64,000 nt of DNA from an uncultured Lachnospiraceae bacterium. Its GTDB lineage: Bacteria > Bacillota > Clostridia > Lachnospirales > Lachnospiraceae. The DNA lies in NCBI GenBank assembly GCA_910586095.1, contig CAJUHQ010000002.1, positions 1 through 64,000 of the forward strand. The letters run 5' to 3'. Under the pieces are notes generated by a model that did not search any database, was not told the DNA's origin, and saw only the letters and a program-made list of their open reading frames with translations. The position numbers were made by a program, and so were the translations under genes. Position 1 is the first letter of the stretch; each line of letters begins with the position of its first letter. Shown one piece after another: positions 44,158 through 53,199 of the stretch.

Positions 44158-46026
44158 TTAAAATGTGACACTACTCATTCGGTCGCGAATCCACTGTCTA
44201 TTCTCAGGTGTAACTCCATTTCTCTCATCGACAGAATTCTCACCAAAATCATTAAAGTACCAGAAATGCAATATATCAATCTCATCACCAATCCAAAGCC
44301 CCTGAGTTTGTCCTAGATGATCGATCATCTCACTATATGCATCCTCTACTTCTGTACACTCTTCGCCTGCATCGTATGTAAAATAAATATAATAGTATAT
44401 CAACATAGGATTATAATCTGTCGCTTCGATCATCCCCGCAATCTTTTGTGCTGCTCCCTTTGATGTGATAGTGCCTGCGCTCAATTCAGTTTCTGTTTGC
44501 TTTTGAATCCACCACGCAAGCGCATAACAATAGCGCAGTCGTATTGGATCATCTAAATCAGCAGAATCATACATATTGTCTGCTTCGGACATCAGGTTCC
44601 ACGCCTCCGTCCTAGACCAATTTTCTCTGTATGTAAACTCATCAAAGGTTTTAATCATTCGACTGCGATAGTCTGCGACAAAGCTCTCACGCTCTGATAA
44701 CAACAACGAAGTATCTACTGTATATCCCTCATTTGAAAGCTCGTCCGCATAAGCTACTACCTGGTCAAACTCACTTACCACCTGCGCATAGATAGAACCT
44801 GATAATCCTTGCCCAGAGAAGAAATCTCTGCGTCTAATCACTGCATCCACATAGGAAATATATGCATCCTCAATTCGTTCAGCAACCGCCTGTGTATCCC
44901 CCAACACTGTTGCTTGTTCTCTGTACTGATCCATTGCCGAGCGAAGGTTTTCTATTCCCTCTAGAAGTTCTTCATCCTTCTCAATCTTTTCTTTTCCAGC
45001 TTCCACCAACTCATCTATAGGAAGAAGCTGTGCCTCCACATCAATATCAGGTTCCGAATGAGGTTCTGTTGTCGTTGATGGTGTAATATCAGAATCAGCA
45101 GTCACCGCTGGTTTTTCGCCGAGCGGAAACGGAATAATACCTTTCCAGACCAAAAATGCTACTACTGCCACTGCCGCAACTACTACTCCAACTCCAACCA
45201 AAATAAATGTCGTCTTATTATCTTTTTTGTTGGGCTCCTGCCGTGGTGGCACTGGAGGTACGGGTGGCATAGGTGGTATGGGAGGGACTGAGTCATGATT
45301 ATATCCTCCCACTTCTATATTCCGCTGAAACTCATCTAAAACAGCGGTTTGAGCTGTTCCCATATCTGGAGAAGACGGCTGACTTCCTAAAATTTGTGTC
45401 CCCTCCAAATCGCCGCCAAAACTAGGTTGTGGATATCCATTTACAGGTTCTTGTGAGACATTATACCCTGTACCATTTCCCAACTGTGCATTTTCTAAAA
45501 ATGTCGTCTCCTGTGAAGCACCATATCCTGTACTATTTCCTAATTGTGCATTTTCTAAAAATGTCGTCTCTTGTGAGGCATTATACCCTGTAGCATTTCC
45601 TAACTGTGCATTTTCTAAAAATGTCGTCTCCTGTGAAGCACCATATCCTGTACTATTTCCTAAAAGTGTTGTTTCCTGTGAAGCGCTATCACCCACACTA
45701 GCCTGGGAACTTTCTAGAATCATTGTTCCTTCTGAATCATCACTTTCTGGAGCTACATATGGATTCTCCATATGCATCATTCCCTGCGAATTTCCTCCTA
45801 ACACAGTTGTCTCACTCCATCCATTGGCAGACATCTGCGTTGATGGTGCCACTGCCTCTGCGGGTGTCCCACACTGTGTACAAAATTTCACTCCCTCTTG
45901 CAATAATGCCCCACAATTTCTACATAATATTTTCTGTGGGGATGCTGGTACACTAAGATTCATTCCACACTTTACGCAAAATCGTGCACCGTCATTATTC
46001 TCATGTTGACATCTTAGACATCTCAT
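44158..46026 (-). CDS. Zinc-ribbon membrane protein with TxxL/I motif array
   Basis: This 622-aa protein has two N-terminal zinc ribbons (CLRC...CVKCG, CRNCG...CTQCG; residues 3-52), then a disordered region with eight motifs of the type T-x-x-L/I in acidic or Ser/Gln contexts (SETTVL, EGTMIL, SQETTLL, three SQETTFL, EGTQIL, QTAVL). A Pro-rich stretch, one membrane helix (about 268-292) and an external helical domain of about 300 residues follow. Such Thr motifs are classic FHA ligands once phosphorylated; a kinase, a phosphatase and FHA proteins are encoded upstream. The role as phospho-scaffold is inference. AGGGAGG precedes ATG. Confidence 0.75.
   Translation of the reverse strand: MRCLRCQHENNDGARFCVKCGMNLSVPASPQKILCRNCGALLQEGVKFCTQCGTPAEAVAPSTQMSANGWSETTVLGGNSQGMMHMENPYVAPESDDSEGTMILESSQASVGDSASQETTLLGNSTGYGASQETTFLENAQLGNATGYNASQETTFLENAQLGNSTGYGASQETTFLENAQLGNGTGYNVSQEPVNGYPQPSFGGDLEGTQILGSQPSSPDMGTAQTAVLDEFQRNIEVGGYNHDSVPPIPPMPPVPPVPPRQEPNKKDNKTTFILVGVGVVVAAVAVVAFLVWKGIIPFPLGEKPAVTADSDITPSTTTEPHSEPDIDVEAQLLPIDELVEAGKEKIEKDEELLEGIENLRSAMDQYREQATVLGDTQAVAERIEDAYISYVDAVIRRRDFFSGQGLSGSIYAQVVSEFDQVVAYADELSNEGYTVDTSLLLSERESFVADYRSRMIKTFDEFTYRENWSRTEAWNLMSEADNMYDSADLDDPIRLRYCYALAWWIQKQTETELSAGTITSKGAAQKIAGMIEATDYNPMLIYYYIYFTYDAGEECTEVEDAYSEMIDHLGQTQGLWIGDEIDILHFWYFNDFGENSVDERNGVTPENRQWIRDRMSSVTF
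45481..45660 (-). repeat. Three tandem 60-bp in-frame repeats
   Basis: Three copies of exactly 60 bp (20 codons: N-x-TGY-x-ASQETTFLENAQLG) with degenerate partial copies on both sides (45421-45480 and 45661-45690). Copies 1 and 3 are nearly identical. Each carries one ETTFL motif, so copy number sets the number of possible phospho-Thr sites. Confidence 0.95.
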
Positions 46027-46255
46027 TTTAATTCCTCCCTACGCGTTACGCGTATACCAATTGATATTTGAAAATTTACACGCTCTACAAAACAAGTCCA
46101 CTTCTACAAATATCATTTTATTTCTATACCATATGACTTTTATGCATTATTGTTCTGTACTATTTTTATATGCTATGAAAGTAAGGGACAACTTTCATAG
46201 CATGGATGACCATACAGCCCGCCAAGCTGAGCATAATGCAAATTTACTATTATAA
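46027..46255 (-). repeat. Family C and family B leader repeats upstream of the zinc-ribbon gene
   Basis: 46027-46080 is a diverged family C element (ACGCG-TTA-CGCGT hairpin, then TACCAATTGATATTTGAAAAT) ending at the start codon. 46171-46255 is a family B copy with CTATGAAAGT ... ACTTTCATAG and the GCATGGATGACCAT block shared with 27.9 kb. No gene lies in 46027-46300. Confidence 0.8.
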
Positions 46256-46300
46256 AAACAGTCCTTTAACAGAATACCACAAAATTGTATTACAAGCAAA

Positions 46301-47941
46301 CTATTTTAATCGTTCTACATTGCGCTCCGCACACTCCCATACCACAATATCCGCATCGTTTTGGGAAAGTGCTTGCTCAAATGCCTTGTTATAATCATAG
46401 TTATAATCTGCAACCATATAATGACTAACTCCCTTTTTAAAGTAATAATCAGCCTCTATCTTAAAAAATGCACTAAAAGAATCTCCTACTAGAATCATAG
46501 ATTCATCTACTTTATCCGCCGCTGGTACTTTATGTTGCGGCCAAAAATATACTGTGTCAAATGCATATCGATCCTCACGTCCAATCATCACACTGATATC
46601 ACCTGCATAAGTGGTTGTATGAATATCAAAATCATTGAGATTTAGTTCAATATTTTTTTGATAGTGTTGATTTAGAAGCTCTGCCACTCCCACAAGACAC
46701 CCCACCATATTGCAATGTGTATCTGTTGCATAATACAATGGACACGTATCCTTTAGCTCCAAATACTTCTCCTTAGGATAGATGATTTCAATCTCTGAAT
46801 TTTCTCGAAGATATGCCACTAATTGATCTGTGCGTGTACTCTCACTTTCCCGCACAATATATGATGGCATCTTATCGGCATAGATAATTTCTTTATTGGG
46901 ATAAATAACAAGAACAAACTTCGCTCCAACTGCCTGCGCTTTTTGTTTCTGAGCTTCTAGATTCTGTTGAATTGCTGCCATCTCTTCTTGGGTAAACGAA
47001 TTATCTCCCACATAATCGTGATAGGAAGAACCATCCTCATTATTTTGAAAAAACAGCCAATTCTCTTTGCCAAAAACTGCAATCTGTAGCGCCTTGTCCG
47101 GTGAAACCTTTGCCATTGCTGCAAGCTCTGCATCAAATGTCTCATATGCTTCTTGGGCGGCAACTTTAGTATACACAGCCTCCACCAATTCCCCGAGCTT
47201 TGGGTCTGCCGCAGCATAATCAATGGTTGCAATCGTCACGGTTTCCGCCCTAATGGCACGCTCTGTTGATCTGTGCTCACTTGTTTGCCCATCTATTGAT
47301 GCCTTTACTGTCTGGGCTGTCACATCCCCCGCCGCTATAGCCAGATCCAAATAGCTGCGCGCTGCCTCGTACTCAACCCGAACTCCCATCCCATAGACAT
47401 ACATCATACCAAGCGCACAGTTAATCTCTGCTGCTGGCGTAGTCAGATTGCGAAATGCATTGTACGCTTTCTCGTAATCCTGTAGGAGTCCATCACCCAT
47501 AAAACACAGCTTGCCATAGATTGCAAAAGCATGTTCATTGCCATTTTGATATGCTTGTTCGAGATACAAGGCTGCCTTCTCTATATCAACCTCTGTTCCA
47601 ATTCCCTGTAGGAACATTTCTCCGACAAAATACTGTGCATCTGCATTGCCTGCATCTGCCACCTGCTGCATATAAGACAAAGCTTCTTCATACCGGTTGC
47701 TCTCATCTTCATGTAAAATAGTGAGTGCCTGATAAAAGAGCTGGTTATCCTCCTCTTGCGGAAGAACTACTGTCTTTTGTACTTCCTGCGTCTCCTCTGG
47801 GGGCGGTGTCGTAGTAGTCTCGTTAGGCAGTTGTTCATCAGGCCACTTTTGCATCCTCTTAGCATAAAAAAGAAGTAATCCTACTGTCAGAATTGTCAAC
47901 CCTATCACGAGAACCATTTTCCATTTTTTTTGTTTCATCAT
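46301..47941 (-). CDS. Sel1-repeat protein fused to AlgX/DHHW-like SGNH domain
   Basis: This 546-aa protein has one N-terminal membrane helix (about 9-26), a linker, three to four Sel1-like repeats (about 75-215: NADAQYFVGEMFLQGIGTEVDIEKAALYLEQAYQNG...), and a C-terminal SGNH-like domain of the AlgX/AlgJ acetyltransferase type (about 270-546). Catalytic-type motifs are ILVGDSFSAF (Ser) and ATDTHCN (Asp-x-His). It is probably external and might transfer or remove acyl groups on cell-surface glycans. It lies 9 nt after the kinase gene, so it is in the secretion operon. Confidence 0.75.
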   Translation of the reverse strand: MMKQKKWKMVLVIGLTILTVGLLLFYAKRMQKWPDEQLPNETTTTPPPEETQEVQKTVVLPQEEDNQLFYQALTILHEDESNRYEEALSYMQQVADAGNADAQYFVGEMFLQGIGTEVDIEKAALYLEQAYQNGNEHAFAIYGKLCFMGDGLLQDYEKAYNAFRNLTTPAAEINCALGMMYVYGMGVRVEYEAARSYLDLAIAAGDVTAQTVKASIDGQTSEHRSTERAIRAETVTIATIDYAAADPKLGELVEAVYTKVAAQEAYETFDAELAAMAKVSPDKALQIAVFGKENWLFFQNNEDGSSYHDYVGDNSFTQEEMAAIQQNLEAQKQKAQAVGAKFVLVIYPNKEIIYADKMPSYIVRESESTRTDQLVAYLRENSEIEIIYPKEKYLELKDTCPLYYATDTHCNMVGCLVGVAELLNQHYQKNIELNLNDFDIHTTTYAGDISVMIGREDRYAFDTVYFWPQHKVPAADKVDESMILVGDSFSAFFKIEADYYFKKGVSHYMVADYNYDYNKAFEQALSQNDADIVVWECAERNVERLK

Positions 47942-47950
47942 ATCTGCCTC

Positions 47951-50101
47951 TTATCGATATCCTCTAGATTGCTGATATTGTACAATCAGCCGCACATTCT
48001 TTTTCTCAAATTCATTTAAGTCCGATTCGTCAAATTCCTGTGGCTTTATTGTTCCATAATACCAACCATATCGTGAAAAATAATTTGTAACTGCGTCATC
48101 ACTAAATAATCTGCCATGTCTAGCATAAATTTCAAATGCTGCTAAATAAAGCTCATATTGTGTCAGATGGGCCAAATCGGCATCCATAAGCATTGCCGTA
48201 TTGCTGTTCTCAAGAATATATCCATTTGACACATGTAGAACTTCTGCTGACATAGAAGGAAGATTATTTTGCTTCCTATATTGTTCTCTATAGACGTCTA
48301 AATATTCTATAATTAAACAATTGTAATTTGTTTTTTCTACATATTTATTGATATACTCTATTGCAATTTGTGGTTCTGTATTTTCCTCCATATATTTAGA
48401 TGCCTGTATCCAAACTAATGTTGTGTACACATTTTCCTTAATCTGATTATACTCTTCCCCTGATATGTATTGATCTGCCATCGCAAACATTTCATTGATA
48501 TATTCATCATTGCAGTTCTGGGCATACAAATCTCCATTTTGTTGTAGATACCCCTTGTATTCTTCTATGATAGAGTGATACTGATTGTCAAAAATCTCCT
48601 CCTCCATGTATCCTGTATCAAATCCTGCCTCTGAAATGAGGTTTTTCATAATTATCATTTCTCCTGATGCTTGATCTGACATATCCAACGCTTTATTATA
48701 TTCTTTTGATGTGACTAATCTGTTTACTTCTGTCTTATACTGATTTTGCCATCCCTCCACAGCTTTTTCCAACAACTCTTGAGCGGTCTGCATCTCATCT
48801 TCCTCAAAGTTTTTGGCACATTTTACTATTTCGTCTATCACATTATCATAATCTCTTTTACGAATGGCTGTCTCCCACTCTTTAAAAAGAGACTCCAATC
48901 CAGGCTCTTTCCCTTCTGTTGTAGAAGGTTGTGTTGTAGGAAGTTCTGGGACTGGTTCAGCCTGTTGTGTGGGAGTATTTCTCAAATCATCTGGTGGAGC
49001 ATCTTTTGAACCTCCAAAAACACCCAATCCTACTGTCAAGCAAGCTACTGCCGCTATCGCCACAACGACAATCCACTTTATATTTTTTGCTGGTTTAGCG
49101 GTTGGAACAACATCCATCTGATTATAAAAAGCATTGTAAATTGCTCTCATATTCTGAAACCGTTGGTTACTATTGGGGCACAAAGCTACCAATAGTGCAT
49201 CTTCCTCCGAAGAACGAATTGATACCCCCTTTTGACTTGGTTTTATGAGTGTGTCATTTATCAGTCGCTGTGTTGATATAGGTGGACGAATTCCCATAAT
49301 ACAATAATAGTATGTTGCTGCCAATGCATACACATCCGTCCACGCACCTTGTTTTCCATTCTTATCAAACTGTTCAGGAGGCGCATATCCGTTTTTTCCT
49401 AATGCAAGCTGATCTTCTTCCTCCATTCCCTTTGCAGTTCCAAAATCAATAAGCTTCAACCGCCCATTGGACAAAACCATAATATTGTCTGGACTGATAT
49501 CTCTATGTATCATTCCTTGATCGTGTATTTGAATGAGCGATTCGATAATGGGACGCATCATTTGTTTTGCTTCCTCTGGTGTCAGTGTTTGAATCTTGCC
49601 ATCATTCTGCCTCAAATAATCTAACAGCGTAACGCCTTCAATATATTCCATTACAATGTAGAGTGTATTATTATCCCGAAAATATTCTTTTACTTCGACA
49701 ACACCTTCAAGCGCATCCAATTTTGCAAGACTGCGTGCTTCTTTGATAGTTTCCTCTCGAAGAGCTTCCATACTTGCGTTTTGTGACGATTTAAACTCAA
49801 CCTTTGTTCCACTTCTAACAGCATATTTACGCGGATAAAACTCTTTAATAGCAACCTTCATCTCCAATTTTGTATCAAACGCAACATATGTAATTCCAAA
49901 TGAACCCTCCCCAATAACACATCCTACCACATATCTTTTTTCGCGCTCCCCCAACATAGTATAAGGCCTTAATTGGTGGGGCTTAGTAACATTGTTTCTC
50001 AAATCCCATCTACAATATGGACAGATCGACATTCTGTGAATTTCCTGAATCTGTCGCATACACCTAGGACATAACTTTTCCTTTTCCATCTCGATAACCA
50101 T
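47951..50101 (-). CDS. Transmembrane Ser/Thr protein kinase with zinc ribbon and YARHG end
   Basis: This 716-aa protein has an N-terminal zinc ribbon (CPRC...CPYC, about 6-28), a Hanks-type kinase domain (about 50-310: GEGSFGITYVAFD, AIKEF, IHRDISPDNIM, LIDFGTAKG, YAPPEQ), a membrane helix (about 340-362) and an external helical region ending in a YARHG domain (AAFEIYARHGRLFSDDAVTNYF). It should sense an external signal and phosphorylate Thr/Ser targets inside. ATG at 50101 has GGAGAGG three nt upstream; the longer frame is not preferred. It follows the PP2C gene by 77 nt, holding a partial family A repeat. Confidence 0.93.
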   Translation of the reverse strand: MVIEMEKEKLCPRCMRQIQEIHRMSICPYCRWDLRNNVTKPHQLRPYTMLGEREKRYVVGCVIGEGSFGITYVAFDTKLEMKVAIKEFYPRKYAVRSGTKVEFKSSQNASMEALREETIKEARSLAKLDALEGVVEVKEYFRDNNTLYIVMEYIEGVTLLDYLRQNDGKIQTLTPEEAKQMMRPIIESLIQIHDQGMIHRDISPDNIMVLSNGRLKLIDFGTAKGMEEEDQLALGKNGYAPPEQFDKNGKQGAWTDVYALAATYYYCIMGIRPPISTQRLINDTLIKPSQKGVSIRSSEEDALLVALCPNSNQRFQNMRAIYNAFYNQMDVVPTAKPAKNIKWIVVVAIAAVACLTVGLGVFGGSKDAPPDDLRNTPTQQAEPVPELPTTQPSTTEGKEPGLESLFKEWETAIRKRDYDNVIDEIVKCAKNFEEDEMQTAQELLEKAVEGWQNQYKTEVNRLVTSKEYNKALDMSDQASGEMIIMKNLISEAGFDTGYMEEEIFDNQYHSIIEEYKGYLQQNGDLYAQNCNDEYINEMFAMADQYISGEEYNQIKENVYTTLVWIQASKYMEENTEPQIAIEYINKYVEKTNYNCLIIEYLDVYREQYRKQNNLPSMSAEVLHVSNGYILENSNTAMLMDADLAHLTQYELYLAAFEIYARHGRLFSDDAVTNYFSRYGWYYGTIKPQEFDESDLNEFEKKNVRLIVQYQQSRGYR

Positions 50102-50178
50102 ACTCCTCTCCAGTTGAAAATCCTTGACTTTCAACCTTCTCCTTTGTGTGTTTTACGCCTACTAATCCCCATGCCGCC

Positions 50179-50904
50179 TCATTTATTTTTTATCCATACA
50201 GCAACCGCCGTGTTATTATCATGATTTTTAGGCACTCTTGAACGCAAAATCACGGTCATTTTGTTCAGCCAAACCACGGGATTATCAGCTTCTGACAAAG
50301 TGGCTACCATTTCATTTTCTTCCACATATTCCCAGAATCCATCACTGCACAATAAAAATGCGTGGTTATCTTGTTCAATGCTCACTGGCTCCGAGATATC
50401 TATCTGAATCGCTGTCTGATATCCCAGTGCACGCAACAATTTATTTCGATCTTTATGGTAACGTATCTGTGCTTGTGTAATCTCTCCAGACAAGACCGCC
50501 ATTTGTGGAACACTGTGATCTAACGTCATATCCTTTAAAATATTGTTCACAAAGTGATAGATCCGCGTATCTCCTACATGGGCCCACCTACATTGTGTAC
50601 TACTTACAAAAAGCACTGCAATCGTAGTCTTCATCTTACATGTTGGTGTCTGCATCTGATAAACTGCTGTGTTTATCTGAGATAGACATCTATAGATACG
50701 CTCTGATGACCATTCTCCAGCCTCCTGTCTATACGCCTTCTCAATTTCCTTCACTGCACACATCGATGCTGCATCACCGCCTCCATAGCTACCTAGTCCA
50801 TCCGCCACAACAGCACACAATTCATTGCCTTTTGTAAATATATCACAACTATCCTCGTTTGTCTTGCGTCCTCCTTGATCTGTATACTTTGCAATAAATA
50901 TCAT
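50179..50904 (-). CDS. PP2C-type Ser/Thr phosphatase
   Basis: This 241-aa metal-dependent phosphatase (PrpC/Stp type) should reverse the kinase. Motifs are TDQGGRKTNEDS, CAVVADGLGSYGGGDAAS (metal Asp), WAHVGDTRIYHF, LDHS, LLCSDGFWEYV and the closing NHDNNTAVAVW. It is cytoplasmic without a membrane anchor. Pairing with a kinase is normal; presence inside a WXG100/EssC locus is the special point. Confidence 0.93.
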   Translation of the reverse strand: MIFIAKYTDQGGRKTNEDSCDIFTKGNELCAVVADGLGSYGGGDAASMCAVKEIEKAYRQEAGEWSSERIYRCLSQINTAVYQMQTPTCKMKTTIAVLFVSSTQCRWAHVGDTRIYHFVNNILKDMTLDHSVPQMAVLSGEITQAQIRYHKDRNKLLRALGYQTAIQIDISEPVSIEQDNHAFLLCSDGFWEYVEENEMVATLSEADNPVVWLNKMTVILRSRVPKNHDNNTAVAVWIKNK

Positions 50905-50951
50905 GGTATTTTGATCCTTCCTGTGATCTTTTTAATAGAAACACGCAAAGC

Positions 50952-50972
50952 AACGGGGAGTGTATCCCCGTT
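50952..50972 (-). terminator. Hairpin after the WXG100 gene (partial terminator)
   Basis: AACGGGGA-GTGTA-TCCCCGTT is an 8-bp perfect stem; on the minus strand GCTTTGCGTGTTTC follows, a poor T-run. It may stop some transcripts and so give more WXG100 than phosphatase and kinase mRNA. Confidence 0.55.
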
Positions 50973-50997
50973 CTTTCGCTTATACTCAGTATTTTAA

Positions 50998-51297
50998 TTA
51001 CATTGCGCTACTAAAGCTTGAATTTAGTGAATCGTCAACCTGTGCAAATGCCTCTGCTGCGGCCTGAGCAGATTGACCTAATGTCTCTACCAACTCTGGG
51101 AATTGATCTAATGCTTTTTTCATAGACTCATACATAGAGGTATATCCTCTTTGTCCACAACCATCCCACTCTGAATCAATTTCCTGGATCTTACTATCAA
51201 TTTGTGACAAAATTTCTCTCAAATCTCCTCCATAATTTATAAGTTCTCCTCCTTGTGAATTTAATACATCTGGTGATACTCTAATCAGTTCTGCCAT
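50998..51297 (-). CDS. WXG100 family protein (EsxA-like) 1
   Basis: This 99-aa protein has two helices joined by EWDGCGQ (about 43-49), a W-x-G turn, and the typical start IRVSPDVLNSQGGELINYG. WXG100 proteins are small secreted substrates or partners of type VII systems and form helical-hairpin dimers. The C-terminus ends NSSFSSAM without a clear YxxxD signal. It is followed by a hairpin and preceded by a second WXG-like gene. Confidence 0.88.
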   Translation of the reverse strand: MAELIRVSPDVLNSQGGELINYGGDLREILSQIDSKIQEIDSEWDGCGQRGYTSMYESMKKALDQFPELVETLGQSAQAAAEAFAQVDDSLNSSFSSAM

Positions 51298-51411
51298 CTT
51301 TGTTTCTCCTTTCTTTTCTCTAGTCTTTTTTATAATCTATAGCAACAGCTTATGCTGTAATGCCCATCTACTATAAAACCAATCTCCAAACAATAGCTGC
51401 ATTTTCTATAC

Positions 51412-51732
51412 CTATAAAACGGTATGTTCTGCCTCTTGGATAAGATCATCATAACTTTGCGCAGATTCCTGCAAGATGTTATTGAGTGTGCTAAGCAAGT
51501 CTGCATACTTTCGAATATTTTCTTCCCATGTGACATCTACCATCTTTTGAAACGTCTTTCCCGCATTAGTTGTCCAACCATTATCCCTAAGCTCTGTCAG
51601 ACAGGCATCCAATTCTTTTGAGAGATCAAGTAATTGTTCTCCTATATCGGCATACTCCTTACCGCACTGACGCAAAACATTCGTATCAACTGCCAGATCA
51701 TACTTGCCTTCTGTTGCTAGCGCCATACTCAC
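51412..51732 (-). CDS. WXG100-like protein 2
   Basis: This 106-aa helical hairpin protein carries NGWTTNAGKTF at the turn (about 51-61), a variant of WxG, with an acidic C-terminal helix. It overlaps the TPR gene by 4 nt and lies 114 nt before WXG100 protein 1; that gap contains a small ACAGC-ATAA-GCTGT hairpin. The two may form a heterodimer. Confidence 0.75.
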   Translation of the reverse strand: MSMALATEGKYDLAVDTNVLRQCGKEYADIGEQLLDLSKELDACLTELRDNGWTTNAGKTFQKMVDVTWEENIRKYADLLSTLNNILQESAQSYDDLIQEAEHTVL

Positions 51733-53063
51733 TCACCCTCCTTGCCATATCCTTGCTTCAATTCTGGTTTTAGTGCAATCGCATTGTTAATCTCTTCATC
51801 AGACAGCGCTGTTTTTCCAAGCAGCTTATAAACCTCTGCGCGAAGCATATGGATCTCTGCCCGCTCTCCAGTAATATTTGTCATAAAGTCCAAAAGTTCT
51901 AGAGCCTTATCATACTGTTCTAAATCCTTCATACACATTGCACGATAAAGATAGATCTCCACCGCATTTGGATTGGTTAATGTTTTTGTGCGGTAAATGG
52001 TCGCGGCCTCCTGAAACAATGCAGCGGCCTCCTGCGTCTTTCCTAGTTGCTGCAAACAAAATGCCCTGTAATATAATGCTGCATAGTAATATCTGTCTTC
52101 CTGATCTTTTTCTACAATTTGATTGGCTTCCTCATGCGCCTTGTCAAAATTTTTTTCCGCTAGATAGAGATTTACCAGCATAAAACGAGCTTCTCCATCA
52201 AAATAATTCTCTTCTGTTGTATTCTCCAACCCTTTGCAGGTTTCACAACATGTAATAGCTTTTTGCATATCTGTTTGTTCTGCGGCAATCTGTGCCTCTA
52301 GCAGCAAGAAATTTCTCTTTGCAGGCTCAAAGTATTTCATCTGTTTTGCATGTTGTATCAGCCTGAGAGCCTCCTCAAACTTCTGGGCGACCGCCATGCT
52401 TTTAGCATAGTCAAACATCAGATCTGCATCTTCCGGAAATCGGTCTGTAGCATCTTTTGCAAATGAGATAGCTTCCTTAATATTTCCCTTATTTAACAGC
52501 AATTGTATTTTTATGTGATACCCGTCAAACAACTCAGGAGACTCTTTTAAAAGCTCCTCCACTGTTTCTTCTGCACTGTCAATCATGTCTAGACGAAGCT
52601 GTATAGAGATCTTTTTAACTTTAAAATCAGGGCGCGCAGGATTCTTGACACACGCTTTTTGTATGTAACGAAGCGCCATCTGGTCATCATTTAGGTGCTC
52701 ATATGCCATTCCCATAAAGAACAACATTTCCTCATTGTCATAGCCGTTTGTCAATGCGAGATTATAGTTTTCAAGACCTTCATGTGCATTGTCATTCATA
52801 AAGCAGGCATTTCCGTAAAGAAAATACAACTCTCCTCTTTTCTCTATGAGTAATGCCTTTTTGTAATATGTCTTTGCCTTTGCAAACTGCTGTGTCTCCA
52901 TGCACAAATCGCCATAATTCTTATAGCTCTCCATTACCATTGGCGCAAGCTCTATTGCTTGATCTAGCTTTTCTCGTGCCTTGTCAAAATTTTTGTTCTG
53001 AATCAGAAGCTCTCCTTGCCTATTTAAGTCTAACGCCTCTAATCTACTTTCGTTTGCATCCAT
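51729..53063 (-). CDS. TPR-repeat protein of the secretion locus
   Basis: This 444-aa soluble protein consists of about ten TPR units (e.g. ESYKNYGDLCMETQQFAKAKTYYKKALLIEKRGELYFLYGNACF). TPR proteins bring complexes together; here it may act as chaperone or scaffold for WXG/LXG substrates. ATG at 53063 follows GGAGG with normal spacing; the frame is open 17 codons further but lacks a site. No signal peptide. Confidence 0.85.
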   Translation of the reverse strand: MDANESRLEALDLNRQGELLIQNKNFDKAREKLDQAIELAPMVMESYKNYGDLCMETQQFAKAKTYYKKALLIEKRGELYFLYGNACFMNDNAHEGLENYNLALTNGYDNEEMLFFMGMAYEHLNDDQMALRYIQKACVKNPARPDFKVKKISIQLRLDMIDSAEETVEELLKESPELFDGYHIKIQLLLNKGNIKEAISFAKDATDRFPEDADLMFDYAKSMAVAQKFEEALRLIQHAKQMKYFEPAKRNFLLLEAQIAAEQTDMQKAITCCETCKGLENTTEENYFDGEARFMLVNLYLAEKNFDKAHEEANQIVEKDQEDRYYYAALYYRAFCLQQLGKTQEAAALFQEAATIYRTKTLTNPNAVEIYLYRAMCMKDLEQYDKALELLDFMTNITGERAEIHMLRAEVYKLLGKTALSDEEINNAIALKPELKQGYGKEGE

Positions 53064-53199
53064 TTTTATCCTCCAATCCCTTGTAAAATCCTTTACAAAG
53101 CTGTTATCACGCACTTTAGAAATTCGCAGTGTTGAATCTCATTTCTCTGTTTTTGTAGGTATCAAATTTATATCAAGAATCTGTGTTTTGCATATTTAT

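Noticed and set aside
45421-45690. Regular 60-bp repeats as a CRISPR array
   Set aside because: The units are in frame inside a long gene and have no unique spacers; the changes between copies respect codons.
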